Source of the DNA: DATBLE01 sp046734335
GTDB lineage: Bacteria; Actinomycetota; Thermoleophilia; Gaiellales; Gaiellaceae
NCBI GenBank assembly: GCA_046734335.1
Contig: JBKPRA010000049.1
Span: 39,374-103,373 of the forward strand
Direction: 5' to 3'
Length of the DNA stretch: 64,000 bases
The notes beneath the pieces are model-generated. The model searched no databases. It saw only the letters and a list, made by a program, of their open reading frames with translations, and was not told the origin of the DNA. Position numbers and translations under genes: made by a program. Within the stretch, counting starts at the first letter, position 1, and each line of letters opens with the position of its first letter. This document shows, piece by piece, positions 50,889 to 58,821 of the stretch.

Positions 50889-51716
50889 CTAGGTGACGAA
50901 GTCGACCTTGACAGGCGACTCGAACGCGCCGATCGCCTCGCCGCGGCGCATCAGCTCCCGCACCGCCTCGCGCCCTTCCTCGCCGTAGTCCTGCGTCAGC
51001 TCGTTGACGTACATGCCGACGAAGCGGTCGCCGAGCTCCGAGTCCAGGCCCCGGCCGAACCGGAGCGCGTACTGCATCGCCTCCCGGCGGTTTGCGAGCC
51101 CGGCCGAGATCGACTCGGCAAGCACCTCGGACAGGTCGTGCAGCCGCTCCTCGCCCAGGTCGCGCCGAGCCACGTTCGCGCCGAGTGGAAGTGGGAGGCC
51201 GGTCTCGAGCAGCCACCACTCGCCGAGGTCGACCACCTTCTGCAGGCCTTCGGCCTCGTAGGTGAGCTGACCCTCGTGGATCAGCAGCCCGGCTTCCGCG
51301 GCGCCCGACTTGACCTCGTCGAGGATCTCGTCGAACGGGACGACCCGGTATGGGAACTCGCCGAGGTACATCCGCAGCACGAGGAATGCGGTCGTCATCG
51401 TGCCCGGAACGGCGATCTCCACCCCGCGCAGCTCGTCCCTGGTGATCGCCCGACCGGCGACCGCGACCGGCCCGTACCCCGAGCCCATGCTCGCTCCGTG
51501 CGGCAGGAGCGCGTACCGCTCCTGGACGAACGGGTAGGCGTGCAGCGAGATCGCAGTCACCTCCAGCCGTCCCTCGAGCGCCCACTCGTTCAGGGTCTGA
51601 ATGTCGCGGAGCACATGCTCGAACTCGAAGCCGCGGGTGTCGATCTGGTTCTCCGCGAGCGCCCAGAACATGAAGGCGTCGTCGGGGTCCGGGCTGTGGC
51701 CGAGCCGAATCAGCAT
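50889..51716 (-). CDS. mqnD: 1,4-dihydroxy-6-naphthoate synthase
   Basis: A 275-aa enzyme of the futalosine menaquinone pathway that converts cyclic dehypoxanthine futalosine to 1,4-dihydroxy-6-naphthoate. GHSPDPDDAFMFWALAE at the start and TAISLHAYPFV, LPHGASMGSGYGP, PGTMTTAFLVL and GLLIHEGQLTY are MqnD signatures with the usual periplasmic-binding-like fold. No other mqn gene is in the window. Its presence says the organism makes menaquinone by the futalosine route. Confidence 0.93.
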   Translation of the reverse strand: MLIRLGHSPDPDDAFMFWALAENQIDTRGFEFEHVLRDIQTLNEWALEGRLEVTAISLHAYPFVQERYALLPHGASMGSGYGPVAVAGRAITRDELRGVEIAVPGTMTTAFLVLRMYLGEFPYRVVPFDEILDEVKSGAAEAGLLIHEGQLTYEAEGLQKVVDLGEWWLLETGLPLPLGANVARRDLGEERLHDLSEVLAESISAGLANRREAMQYALRFGRGLDSELGDRFVGMYVNELTQDYGEEGREAVRELMRRGEAIGAFESPVKVDFVT

Positions 51717-51740
51717 CGCCGGAGGCTAGCGAGCCGGCGC

Positions 51741-52085
51741 CTACCGGCGCCCGAAGAACCACCGTTCGAGCGGGCCGAGCACCTCGCTGCGTCGAAACGG
51801 CGCCTGCCGCATCTGGTCGCCGTCCTCCTCGGAGACGCTCACATCGTCCTCGAGCGCCTCGTTGGCCGCGTCGAGGGCGTCCTGCAGCTCATAGCCCTCG
51901 AAGAGGTAGTCCTCGTGGCGTGGCTCGTCGCTCGTGCGGAGCTGCGGGTTGACCGCGCGCCCGACCGCCCAGACGCCGCCCTCCTTGCGCTCGATCCAGA
52001 TCTCGACGCGCTCGTCGACCCCCGCGTCGTCGCGTCCTTCGATCACGCGCTGGGCGAACCGTCCGGCCTGCGTCCTTCTGCGCAA
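51741..52085 (-). CDS. Small acidic protein of unknown function
   Basis: A protein of about 114 aa from a TTG start, with VEIWIERKEGGVWAVGRAVN, then an acidic middle (DEPRHEDYLFEGYELQDALDAANEAL) and a basic end (LGPLERWFFGRR). No family recognised. ORF extends further upstream but would then run into the divergent gene at 52110; no better start exists, so the N-terminus is uncertain. It lies 24 bp upstream of mqnD on the same strand. Confidence 0.5.
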   Translation of the reverse strand: MRRRTQAGRFAQRVIEGRDDAGVDERVEIWIERKEGGVWAVGRAVNPQLRTSDEPRHEDYLFEGYELQDALDAANEALEDDVSVSEEDGDQMRQAPFRRSEVLGPLERWFFGRR

Positions 52086-52109
52086 CGGGGCAAGGATACA
52101 ATCGACTCG

Positions 52110-52367
52110 GTGGGCGCAATCGGCCGGTTCTTCCGCAGCGTCTTCTCGTTCCTCGGCACACGCTCGAGCCAGGAGGACCGGGTCGCCGCCTACGTGATCC
52201 GCGAGCACGACCGCGGGCGAACGGTGAACGACATCCTCGAGGACCCGTACGTCCGCAACCGCTGCTCGCAATCAGAGGTCGCCCGCGTGCTCGACCGCCC
52301 GGACGTGCTGAAGGCGATCGGTGACGACCTCGCCAAATCGGCCAAGGCCGGATTAGCTTCCGGCTAG
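52110..52367 (+). CDS. Small protein of unknown function, possibly leaderless
   Basis: An 85-aa protein: a hydrophobic/aromatic N-terminus (AIGRFFRSVFSFLGT), then RVAAYVIREHDRGRTVNDILEDPYV and a helical end. Family unknown. A TACAAT box at 52096-52101 stands 8 nt before the GTG, so the mRNA probably begins at or next to the start codon. Its 3' end overlaps the convergent ornithine cyclodeaminase-like gene by 15 bp. Confidence 0.6.
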   Translation: MGAIGRFFRSVFSFLGTRSSQEDRVAAYVIREHDRGRTVNDILEDPYVRNRCSQSEVARVLDRPDVLKAIGDDLAKSAKAGLASG

Positions 52368-53213
52368 GTCGACGACGCGGGCGGCGACCGCCAGGTCCCA
52401 CGCAGCCAGCCCGTTCGACTTGAAAAGGACGATGTCGTCGTCGGCCTGGCGGCCCGGCAGCTCGCCGGCGACGACCTCCTGGAGCTCGTGCACCTCGAGC
52501 CAGTCGAGCACGCCCTGACCCACCGGATCGATGAGGTCGCCCGACTCGATCTTCGCGTCGGCGAGCGAGTCGCAGCAGACGAAGGCCGCGCGCTCGAGGA
52601 CGGCGTTGTCGAGCTCGCGCGCCCGCGGATGGTTCGCGCCCGCCGCGCAGACCAGCGCGCCCGGCTGGAGCCACTCGCCGCGAAGCACAGGGTCGCGCGA
52701 GCTCGTGATCGTGACGACGACATCAGCGCCGGCCGCGTCGCGGTGGCTCTCCGCCGGTTCGGCGCCGACCTCGTCGCAGAACTCGGCCAGCCGAGCAGGC
52801 GTCCGGCAGTAGGCGACCGTCTCCTCGATGCCGGGAAGCGCCTCGCGGATGCATACGACCTGTGTCCGGGCCTGGAGGCCGCACCCGATCACGCCCAGCG
52901 TCCGCGCGCCCGGTTTCGCCAGGTGCTTCGCGGCCACCGCGCTTGCGGAGCCGGTGCGGAGCTGCCCAAGCCGGTCGGCCTCGATCAGCGCGCGCAGCTC
53001 GCCCCGCTCGAAGAGTACGACGACGAAGCGAACGCCCTCGGCGCCGGCGGAGTACGTCTTCACGCAGGCGAGCCTGCGCTCGTTGTCCACCGCGGACATG
53101 ACGGCGAGGAACCCGCCCTCGAGCCCGACGCGGTAGCGGGGGACGTTCTCGATCGTGCCCGTATGCAGGCGGAGGAACGAGTCCTCGACCGCGGCGATCG
53201 CGTCGCCCGGCAT
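52353..53213 (-). CDS. Ornithine cyclodeaminase/mu-crystallin family protein
   Basis: A 286-aa NAD(P)-binding protein. The Rossmann motif is LGVIGCGLQARTQVVCIREAL (core GCGLQA) near residue 107; RTGSASAVAAKHLAKP and TSSRDPVLRGEWLQPGALVCAAGANHPRARELD (shorter excerpts: GEWLQPG, GANHPRARELD) are typical. It could be a cyclodeaminase, an alanine dehydrogenase type or a ketimine reductase. The family N-terminus continues upstream in frame (LSLTEADVDRLL before the ATG), but no ATG, GTG or TTG is available there; a CTG at 53255 is the only candidate. Confidence 0.8.
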   Translation of the reverse strand: MPGDAIAAVEDSFLRLHTGTIENVPRYRVGLEGGFLAVMSAVDNERRLACVKTYSAGAEGVRFVVVLFERGELRALIEADRLGQLRTGSASAVAAKHLAKPGARTLGVIGCGLQARTQVVCIREALPGIEETVAYCRTPARLAEFCDEVGAEPAESHRDAAGADVVVTITSSRDPVLRGEWLQPGALVCAAGANHPRARELDNAVLERAAFVCCDSLADAKIESGDLIDPVGQGVLDWLEVHELQEVVAGELPGRQADDDIVLFKSNGLAAWDLAVAARVVDLAGS

Positions 53214-53273
53214 GAGCAGCCGGTCGACGTCGGCTTCTGTCAGGGAAAGAGCCAGAGGCCCGAGTCTAGAGAG

Positions 53274-53714
53274 CTACTGCTTCGGGATGATGCTGATCTT
53301 GCCGCTGGTCTCGAGCACGGCCCAGGCGATTCGGTCGAGCGAAGCGACCTGCTCCTGCCGGGCTGCGACCATCACCTCCTCGACCGTGATCCGTTCCCGC
53401 TTCATGTTCTTCTCGATCGCCCTGCCGTCCTGGACCACGACGATCGGCTCGCCGTCGAGCGCGGGCCGCAGACGGGGGAACCGGAAACTGAGGTACGAGA
53501 CCAGGATCTGGAGGATCGCGAAGGTGCCGATCACGATCAGCGCCCCTGTCACCGAGTAGTCGTCCTGCGTGAGCCCCTGCTGGATGGCGTCGCCGATCAC
53601 GATCAGCAGGATCAAGTCGAACGGCTCCAGGGAGGACAGCTCGCGGCGTCCGATGATTCGGGTGAGCAGATAGACGAAGAAGAACAGCGCGACTGCGCGG
53701 ATGGTCAGGTCCAT
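53274..53714 (-). CDS. DUF421 (YetF/YcaP-like) membrane protein
   Basis: A 146-aa protein with three N-terminal TM helices and the signature LTRIIGRRELSSLEPFDLILLIVIGDAIQQ, followed by a cytoplasmic beta domain with PIVVVQDGRAIEKNMKRERIT, as in YetF/DUF421. Function in the family is open, with links to stress and sporulation in Bacillus. It overlaps the upstream gene by 1 bp (TAATG), so the two are one operon that starts at the shared 36-bp motif. Confidence 0.85.
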   Translation of the reverse strand: MDLTIRAVALFFFVYLLTRIIGRRELSSLEPFDLILLIVIGDAIQQGLTQDDYSVTGALIVIGTFAILQILVSYLSFRFPRLRPALDGEPIVVVQDGRAIEKNMKRERITVEEVMVAARQEQVASLDRIAWAVLETSGKISIIPKQ

Positions 53715-54238
53715 TACGGGAAGATGGTCACGCGGCGGTGGATTGTGGTCAGCAGCGTCTTGCCGTCGTACAGGCGCACGTTCTGCGGCCGACGTCCGAT
53801 GTTCGTCGGGTTGACCTGGAACTGCATGAAGAGGATGTATCTCTGACCGCTCGGGACGTGGCCGAGATCGAGCACGAGCTTGCCGTCGTTCGACCCCTCG
53901 CCGACCGGCGACGGTTCGATCGTGTTCACGGTCATGCCCTCGAGCCACCCTTTGTCGAGCTCGAGCCGAGCGTCCTTCAGCTCCCGATGGGCGCTGACCG
54001 TGAAGCGCGCCTCCCAGAGGAGCCCGCCGCGGACGCGGCCCGGAGCGTACAGCTCCAGATCGGCGGCCGTCGCCGTCGCCGTCGCCACGTGCGGGCGCTG
54101 TCCGAAAAGGTTGGTCAGCGCGAGCAGCGGCACGAGACCGACGAGCACGATCAGCGCACGCCGGATCCAGGCGTGGTGTCCACGTCCCTCCAGGTCGCGG
54201 TGCCGCTTCAGGACGATGCCGTCGGGAATCGTGGCCAT
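53714..54238 (-). CDS. Single-TM protein of unknown function
   Basis: A 174-aa protein with a cytoplasmic N-terminus, one TM helix (ALIVLVGLVPLLALTNLFG, about 28-46) and an outside beta-rich domain with LELYAPGRVRGGLLWEARFTV and a repeat-like run ending VNPTNIGRRPQNVRLYDG. Not recognised. Its ATG lies only about 10 nt behind the GGGGAA box of the shared promoter-like motif, so the transcript is almost leaderless. Confidence 0.65.
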   Translation of the reverse strand: MATIPDGIVLKRHRDLEGRGHHAWIRRALIVLVGLVPLLALTNLFGQRPHVATATATAADLELYAPGRVRGGLLWEARFTVSAHRELKDARLELDKGWLEGMTVNTIEPSPVGEGSNDGKLVLDLGHVPSGQRYILFMQFQVNPTNIGRRPQNVRLYDGKTLLTTIHRRVTIFP

Positions 54239-54248
54239 CGCTGACCAT

Positions 54249-54284
54249 TTCCCCGAACAGCCGGGATTGAAGCGTTGTCAGGAG
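54249..54284 (-). promoter_or_regulatory. Shared promoter-like motif, copy A
   Basis: Read on the minus strand: CTCCTGACAACGCTTCAA, nine variable bases, TTCGGGGAA. The 27 fixed positions are identical in copy B (61392-61427). GCTT and GGGGAA are 15 nt apart, the spacing of sigma-B/F-type promoters (GTTT - N14-16 - GGGTAT). It precedes the operon of the 174-aa protein, DUF421 and the ornithine cyclodeaminase-like gene. Confidence 0.6.
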
Positions 54285-54293
54285 TGAATCGGG

Positions 54294-55475
54294 TCAGTCG
54301 GCCGGCCTGACCTCGGCCCCGGCGAAGACCCCGATCCGACCGACGTTGCCGACGAGCTCGTTGTCGCCCAGCTCCGCTTCGGCCTTGTAGTCGCTGACGA
54401 TGCCGTAGCCGGCCTGCCGCTCGAGCCCGGGCGTGGTCGGATCCGCCTTCGTCCCCGAGACGTGGTTGTCCTCGATCATGCACATGGACTGGTCGACGCA
54501 GGCGATCCCGGCGCCGACCGCGCCCGCCACCTCGTTCTGGGCGATCATCCCCATCGACATTTCGGTCATCGTGATCGCCTGGTACGAGGTGGTGCTGACC
54601 CGGTTGCCGTGGATGTCCGCCTCGGCCGAGTCGACCACGATCCCCTGCTGGCCGCCGACGACGGTGCAGCCTTCGATCATGCTCATCCCCATGCCCGCCG
54701 AGAAGGAAAGGTCGATGCCCTGTGTCCAGCCGGCGGGCGAGTCGACCCGGCAGTCCTTGATGTGCACCGTGCTCTGCCGGACGTGGATACCGTCCTCGGT
54801 GGCTCCGACCACCCGTACGTCGTCGAGCACGACGTTTCGCGCCTGGTCGACCTCGATGCCGTAGTCGCCGCCCAGCGTGGCGACGTTGCGGACGACCACG
54901 TCGCTGGCCTTCACGACGATCCCCCCGCGGACGATCGTGCCGCGCTCGCCGACGAGATGCTGTCGCTTCGTGATCACGATCGGCCCCTGGTGGATGCCGG
55001 CGGAGAGATGAACGACCGGTGGACGCGTCGACCACGCGTAGGCGCCTGCAGTTCCGAAGAGCACGAGCGTGGCCGCCGCCACCGCGCCGCCGAGCCGCCC
55101 GAGCTCGCCGCCGTCGTCCGCGTAGGACAGCCTCAGCAGCGGGAAGCCGGCGTGCGCGAGCGCCTGGGCGAGAAACCAGGTGCCCGCGTAGAAGGCCAGT
55201 GCGGGCAGAAGTGGCGCGCCGAGCTCGAGGATCCGGGCGAGCGCCAGCACCAGCGCGAGCTCGAGCAGGCCGAGCGGCAGTGCCACCCAGCCGGGCTGGT
55301 AGTCCAGCATCCGGTCGTAGGCGAGGTCGAGCGCCAGCCCGACCCCAAGCATCACCCCGGCGAGCTCGAGCGGCCACCAGGCGGGCAGCACCACCGCGAG
55401 TACGCACGCCACGAGCAGCGGCACCAGCGCCGCCACCAGCCGCGACTGGAGCCTCCCGCTCAGCGTGTACGCCAT
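54294..55475 (-). CDS. Membrane protein with right-handed beta-helix domain
   Basis: A 393-aa protein. The N-terminal third has five or six TM helices (SRLVAALVPLLVACVLAVVL and so on), the rest is an outside parallel beta-helix with repeating coils such as VVVRNVATLGGDYGIEVDQARNVVLDDVRVVGATEDGIHV (excerpts: GGDYGIEVDQARNV, GATEDGIHV), rich in GIxV/GIxx turns. Met-rich turns (GMGMSMIEGC, TEMSMGMIAQ, DQSMCMIEDN) recur. Such helices bind or cut polysaccharides. It overlaps the FAD oxidoreductase gene by 16 bp and ends the importer operon. Confidence 0.75.
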   Translation of the reverse strand: MAYTLSGRLQSRLVAALVPLLVACVLAVVLPAWWPLELAGVMLGVGLALDLAYDRMLDYQPGWVALPLGLLELALVLALARILELGAPLLPALAFYAGTWFLAQALAHAGFPLLRLSYADDGGELGRLGGAVAAATLVLFGTAGAYAWSTRPPVVHLSAGIHQGPIVITKRQHLVGERGTIVRGGIVVKASDVVVRNVATLGGDYGIEVDQARNVVLDDVRVVGATEDGIHVRQSTVHIKDCRVDSPAGWTQGIDLSFSAGMGMSMIEGCTVVGGQQGIVVDSAEADIHGNRVSTTSYQAITMTEMSMGMIAQNEVAGAVGAGIACVDQSMCMIEDNHVSGTKADPTTPGLERQAGYGIVSDYKAEAELGDNELVGNVGRIGVFAGAEVRPAD

Positions 55476-56572
55476 CGCCTCACCTGTCGCAGGAACCCCC
55501 GGGCCGCGTGCTTCATCCCGACCAGCGTGTCCGCTCCGGGATGCGCCCACTGTGCGCAGGCGCCGGCCAGCGCCAGCGTCCGTTCGGCGTCCGTCAGCGC
55601 CGGGACCGTCGAGTCGTCGTCCAGAACGATCCAGGCTTCCGCCGTCTCGAGGCCGTGCTCGGACACGAGCTCCGCAAGCAACGCGTCGGAAGCGAAGCCG
55701 CGGCGGAAGCCGGTCGCGCAGATCACCTGCTGTGCACCGTTGAGCTCCGGCTCCACGCGGAAGCGGCCCTCGGCAACGGCGTTCGCGATCGGCTCGTCCC
55801 AGTCCGGCCCGGGCGGGTACGACGGCGCGACGAAGCTACGCAGGAGCGCGACCCGCTCCTCTCGGCCGGTGCGCCGGAAGCCGCTCAGGCCGCGTTTGGT
55901 GAAGTAGCGCCGCTCGACATTGAGCGGCCGCCGCGCCGGCTCGCGGCGCCGCACGGAGACGACGCTGGCCCCGGCCGCGAGCGCATTTAGCCACTCCGTC
56001 GCGGCCGCCATTCCCGCGCCGACGACCGCGACCTCGTCGCCGTATCCGTGCTGCTGGTACGCGTGGACGACACGCGGGTCATCCTCGAGGCCGGGCGGAA
56101 AGGCCAGCCCCGGATGGCCGGGCGCGAGCAGCACGTGCGCGAAGACGTCCGCAGCGTCGAGCGCGAAGCCTCCGTCGACCGCACGCACGCGCTCGACCCG
56201 CTGCCGGCGAAAGCTCTCGTCCCAGCCCGTCGCCGCCCGCACCTCCGCGACGTGGTCGAGAAACTCCGCCACCGTCGGCCGGTAGCGGTCGCGCACCGAG
56301 TCGACCAGCGGCCGGACGCTCCCGTTCCGTAACGCCGAGCGGACGGCGAGCCCGGGAAAGGACCGTGCGAGGCAGTGGCCGTCGCTCTCGGAGCGCATCC
56401 GCTGTTGCCTGATCGCACCGGCGCAAGCTCGGAAGGACGAGGCCGGATCGGGATCGGGCCCGAAGACCGCGATCTCGTCCGGCTCCAGACCGCCGAACCG
56501 GAGCGTCGTGTACGTGACGAACCCGCCGAGGCCGCCGCCGACGATCGCGCACGTCGGAGTCGAGCTCGTCAT
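55460..56572 (-). CDS. FAD-dependent oxidoreductase (flavin monooxygenase-like)
   Basis: A 370-aa protein with two dinucleotide motifs: FAD-type AIVGGGLGGFVTYTTL at residues 8-23 and a second VAVVGAGMAAATEWLNAL near the middle (NAD(P)H). VLLAPGHPGLAFPPGLEDDPRVVHAY and the C-terminal VICATGFRRGF are typical of single-component flavin oxidoreductases/monooxygenases. The substrate is unknown. Its ATG overlaps the MalG-like permease stop (ATGA), so it is expressed with the sugar importer and might act on the imported compound. Confidence 0.75.
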   Translation of the reverse strand: MTSSTPTCAIVGGGLGGFVTYTTLRFGGLEPDEIAVFGPDPDPASSFRACAGAIRQQRMRSESDGHCLARSFPGLAVRSALRNGSVRPLVDSVRDRYRPTVAEFLDHVAEVRAATGWDESFRRQRVERVRAVDGGFALDAADVFAHVLLAPGHPGLAFPPGLEDDPRVVHAYQQHGYGDEVAVVGAGMAAATEWLNALAAGASVVSVRRREPARRPLNVERRYFTKRGLSGFRRTGREERVALLRSFVAPSYPPGPDWDEPIANAVAEGRFRVEPELNGAQQVICATGFRRGFASDALLAELVSEHGLETAEAWIVLDDDSTVPALTDAERTLALAGACAQWAHPGADTLVGMKHAARGFLRQVRRWRTR

Positions 56573-57459
56573 TTCACCGACCCCGCGAGCAGTCCCTGGA
56601 CGAAGTAGCGCTGGAAGGCGAAGAAGACGGCCAGCGGGATCGCCAGTGAGATGAAGGCTGCGGGCCCGATGATGTCGATGTTCGCGCTGAACGAGCGTAG
56701 CTGCGTGAAGATCGCCACGGTGATCGGCTTCGTGTCGCCGCCGAAGACCAGCGCCACCAGCAGGTCGTTCCACGTCCAGAGAAACTGGAAGATTGCCAGC
56801 GAGGCGATTGCCGGCAGCCCGAGCGGGAGGATCAGGCGGACGAAGATCCGCAGCTCGGAAGCACCGTCGATCCGCGCGGATTCGAAGATGTCACGCGGGA
56901 TCCCGATGAAGAAGTTCCGTAAGAGGAAGATCGCGAACGGGAGCGCGAAGGCGGTGTGGAAGAGGATCAGCCCGAAGACGTTGCCGTAGAGTCCGAGGTG
57001 GCTGTACAGCTTGAACATCGGGATCAGCGCCATCTGCAGCGGGACGACGAGCAGCGCGATCACGCCGATGAAGATCCAGTCGCGGCCCGGGAAGTCGAGC
57101 CAGGCGAATGCATAGCCGGCGAGTGCGGCGACCATGATGGGAAGCACGGTCGCGCCGACCGCGATCTCGAGCGTCACGAGCAGCGAATGCAGGATTTCGT
57201 GGTTGCGGAAGATCTGGTCGTAGTTCTGCCAGGTCGCCAGGCTCGGCTTCGAGAAGACCCGCCACCAGCCGCCCTGGTCGAAGTGGCTGGCCGGCAGGAT
57301 CGATGTCACGAAGAGCCCGAGCGTCGGAACGAGCCAGAGCAGCGCGACGGCGATCAGGAAGATCTGCACGGGCAGCTTGCCGAGGACGCGCAGGATCCTG
57401 GTCGCGAGGCTCTCCTCGACGACCGGCGCGGAAGCGACGGTCTCGGCAGCGGCTGCCAC
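56569..57459 (-). CDS. Sugar ABC transporter permease (MalG-like)
   Basis: A 296-aa permease with six TM helices. The EAA loop that docks on the ATPase is ESARIDGASELRIFVRLILPLGLP. ASHFDQGGWWRVFSKPSLATWQNY (excerpt: SLATWQNY) in the first outside loop and GDTKPITVAIFTQL are also typical. GTG start at 57459 shares one base with the stop of the MalF-like gene (TAGTG). Confidence 0.9.
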   Translation of the reverse strand: MAAAAETVASAPVVEESLATRILRVLGKLPVQIFLIAVALLWLVPTLGLFVTSILPASHFDQGGWWRVFSKPSLATWQNYDQIFRNHEILHSLLVTLEIAVGATVLPIMVAALAGYAFAWLDFPGRDWIFIGVIALLVVPLQMALIPMFKLYSHLGLYGNVFGLILFHTAFALPFAIFLLRNFFIGIPRDIFESARIDGASELRIFVRLILPLGLPAIASLAIFQFLWTWNDLLVALVFGGDTKPITVAIFTQLRSFSANIDIIGPAAFISLAIPLAVFFAFQRYFVQGLLAGSVK

Positions 57460-58817
57460 TAACCCTCCCTCCGGAACCGGCGGATGTTCAGCAGCAGCAC
57501 CGGGATGACGAGGATGAACAGGAAGACCGCGATCGCCGAGCCCACACCGAAGTCGTTCTCGGTGAACGCCGTCCGCCACATCGCGAGGGCGAGCACGTTC
57601 GCGTCCGGCTGAGTCGACTCAGGGGCGACCGAGAGCACGATGTCGAAGACCTTGAGGACATTGATGATCATCGTGATGAAGACGACGCTGAGGACCGGCG
57701 CCAGCAGGGGAACGGTCACGCGACGGAACACCTGCCATTCGCTGGCGCCGTCGGTCCGTGCGGCCTCGAGCGTGTCCCGCGGGATCGCGGCTAGGCCGGC
57801 AGCGATCACCACCATCGCAAATCCAGCCCAGACCCAGATGTAGGCGATAATGATCGACGGCGTAATCAACCTGGAGCCAAGCCAGGAAACGCCGCCGAAG
57901 GGCTTCCTGAAGGTGGCGGCGTCGATTCCGGCCCGGTAGGTGCCCGCCTCCAAATCGGAGAAGGAAAAGGTGCCGTTGTCCTCGGTCGTCGCCGAGGCAA
58001 CCTTCTTGCCGGAGTCGTCGCGGAGGAACACCTTGACGTTCCCCAGACCGAGCTCGCCCTGCTCGACCTTGCCCGGGGTTCCCCCGCCGGGCTTGAAGTC
58101 GCGCCAGACGACGCCAGTGATTGCACCCTCCGCGGCCGTCGGCATCCCCGCCTGGCGTGCGCCCGACGGCACCTGCTCGGGCGGAATGCCCGTGAGCCCC
58201 AGCAGGGCGACGCTCTTCCCCGGCTGCAACGGCGTCTTCAGGACGATCCCCTGCGACGGGCTCCCTGTCTCGTTCGTCGTGGAGGTGAGGGCATCGGACA
58301 GCGGTCCCGGCGGGCTGATCGCGTCGTGGACGCTGCCGACCACGGCGTTCACGGCCCCGATCCCCGGCTCCTGCCGGTCCATGATCCGCCAGATCACGCC
58401 GGCCGCGAACAGCGAGATCGCCATCGGCATGAACACCGCGGTTTTGAACGCGAGTGACCAGCTCACCTTCTCGATCAGCACCGCGAAGACGAGTCCGATC
58501 GCGGTGATCATCGCAGGTACGACAGCCACCCAGATCGCGTTGTTCTCGATCGCCTTCAGGATCGGGTTCTCGGCCAGGCTGAACGGCGTGAACAGCGCCT
58601 TGTAGTTGTCGAACCCGACGAAATCGCCGTCGGACTTGCCGTAGAAGCTCCGGTAGATCGTGTAGACCGCCGGGTAGACGACCCACACGCCGAGCAGGAT
58701 GAGGGCAGGCGCGAGGAACGCTGCCGTCACGGCGTAGCGGCGGAGCCCGAACCAGGCTTCGGGCGGAGCCCCCAGCTCTTCCGCGGGGGGCTCCGCCCGG
58801 ACGGACGCTTCGGTCAC
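57459..58817 (-). CDS. Sugar ABC transporter permease (MalF-like) with inserted extracytoplasmic domain
   Basis: A 452-aa permease. TM1 is at about 30-48; TMs at about 95-115 and 125-145 follow. Then residues about 150-315 form an outside insertion that normal MalF-type permeases of this length class lack: a Ser/Pro/Thr-rich part and, from about 232 to 300, an Sdr-B/Cna-B-like beta-sandwich (ITGVVWRDFKPG ... LGNVKVFLRDDSGKK ... TTEDNGTFSFSDLEAGTYRA). TMs resume at 320 and the EAA loop EAARTDGASEWQVFRRVTVP is intact. GTG start at 58817, 4 bp after the binding-protein gene. Confidence 0.88.
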   Translation of the reverse strand: MTEASVRAEPPAEELGAPPEAWFGLRRYAVTAAFLAPALILLGVWVVYPAVYTIYRSFYGKSDGDFVGFDNYKALFTPFSLAENPILKAIENNAIWVAVVPAMITAIGLVFAVLIEKVSWSLAFKTAVFMPMAISLFAAGVIWRIMDRQEPGIGAVNAVVGSVHDAISPPGPLSDALTSTTNETGSPSQGIVLKTPLQPGKSVALLGLTGIPPEQVPSGARQAGMPTAAEGAITGVVWRDFKPGGGTPGKVEQGELGLGNVKVFLRDDSGKKVASATTEDNGTFSFSDLEAGTYRAGIDAATFRKPFGGVSWLGSRLITPSIIIAYIWVWAGFAMVVIAAGLAAIPRDTLEAARTDGASEWQVFRRVTVPLLAPVLSVVFITMIINVLKVFDIVLSVAPESTQPDANVLALAMWRTAFTENDFGVGSAIAVFLFILVIPVLLLNIRRFRREG

Positions 58818-58821
58818 GTCG

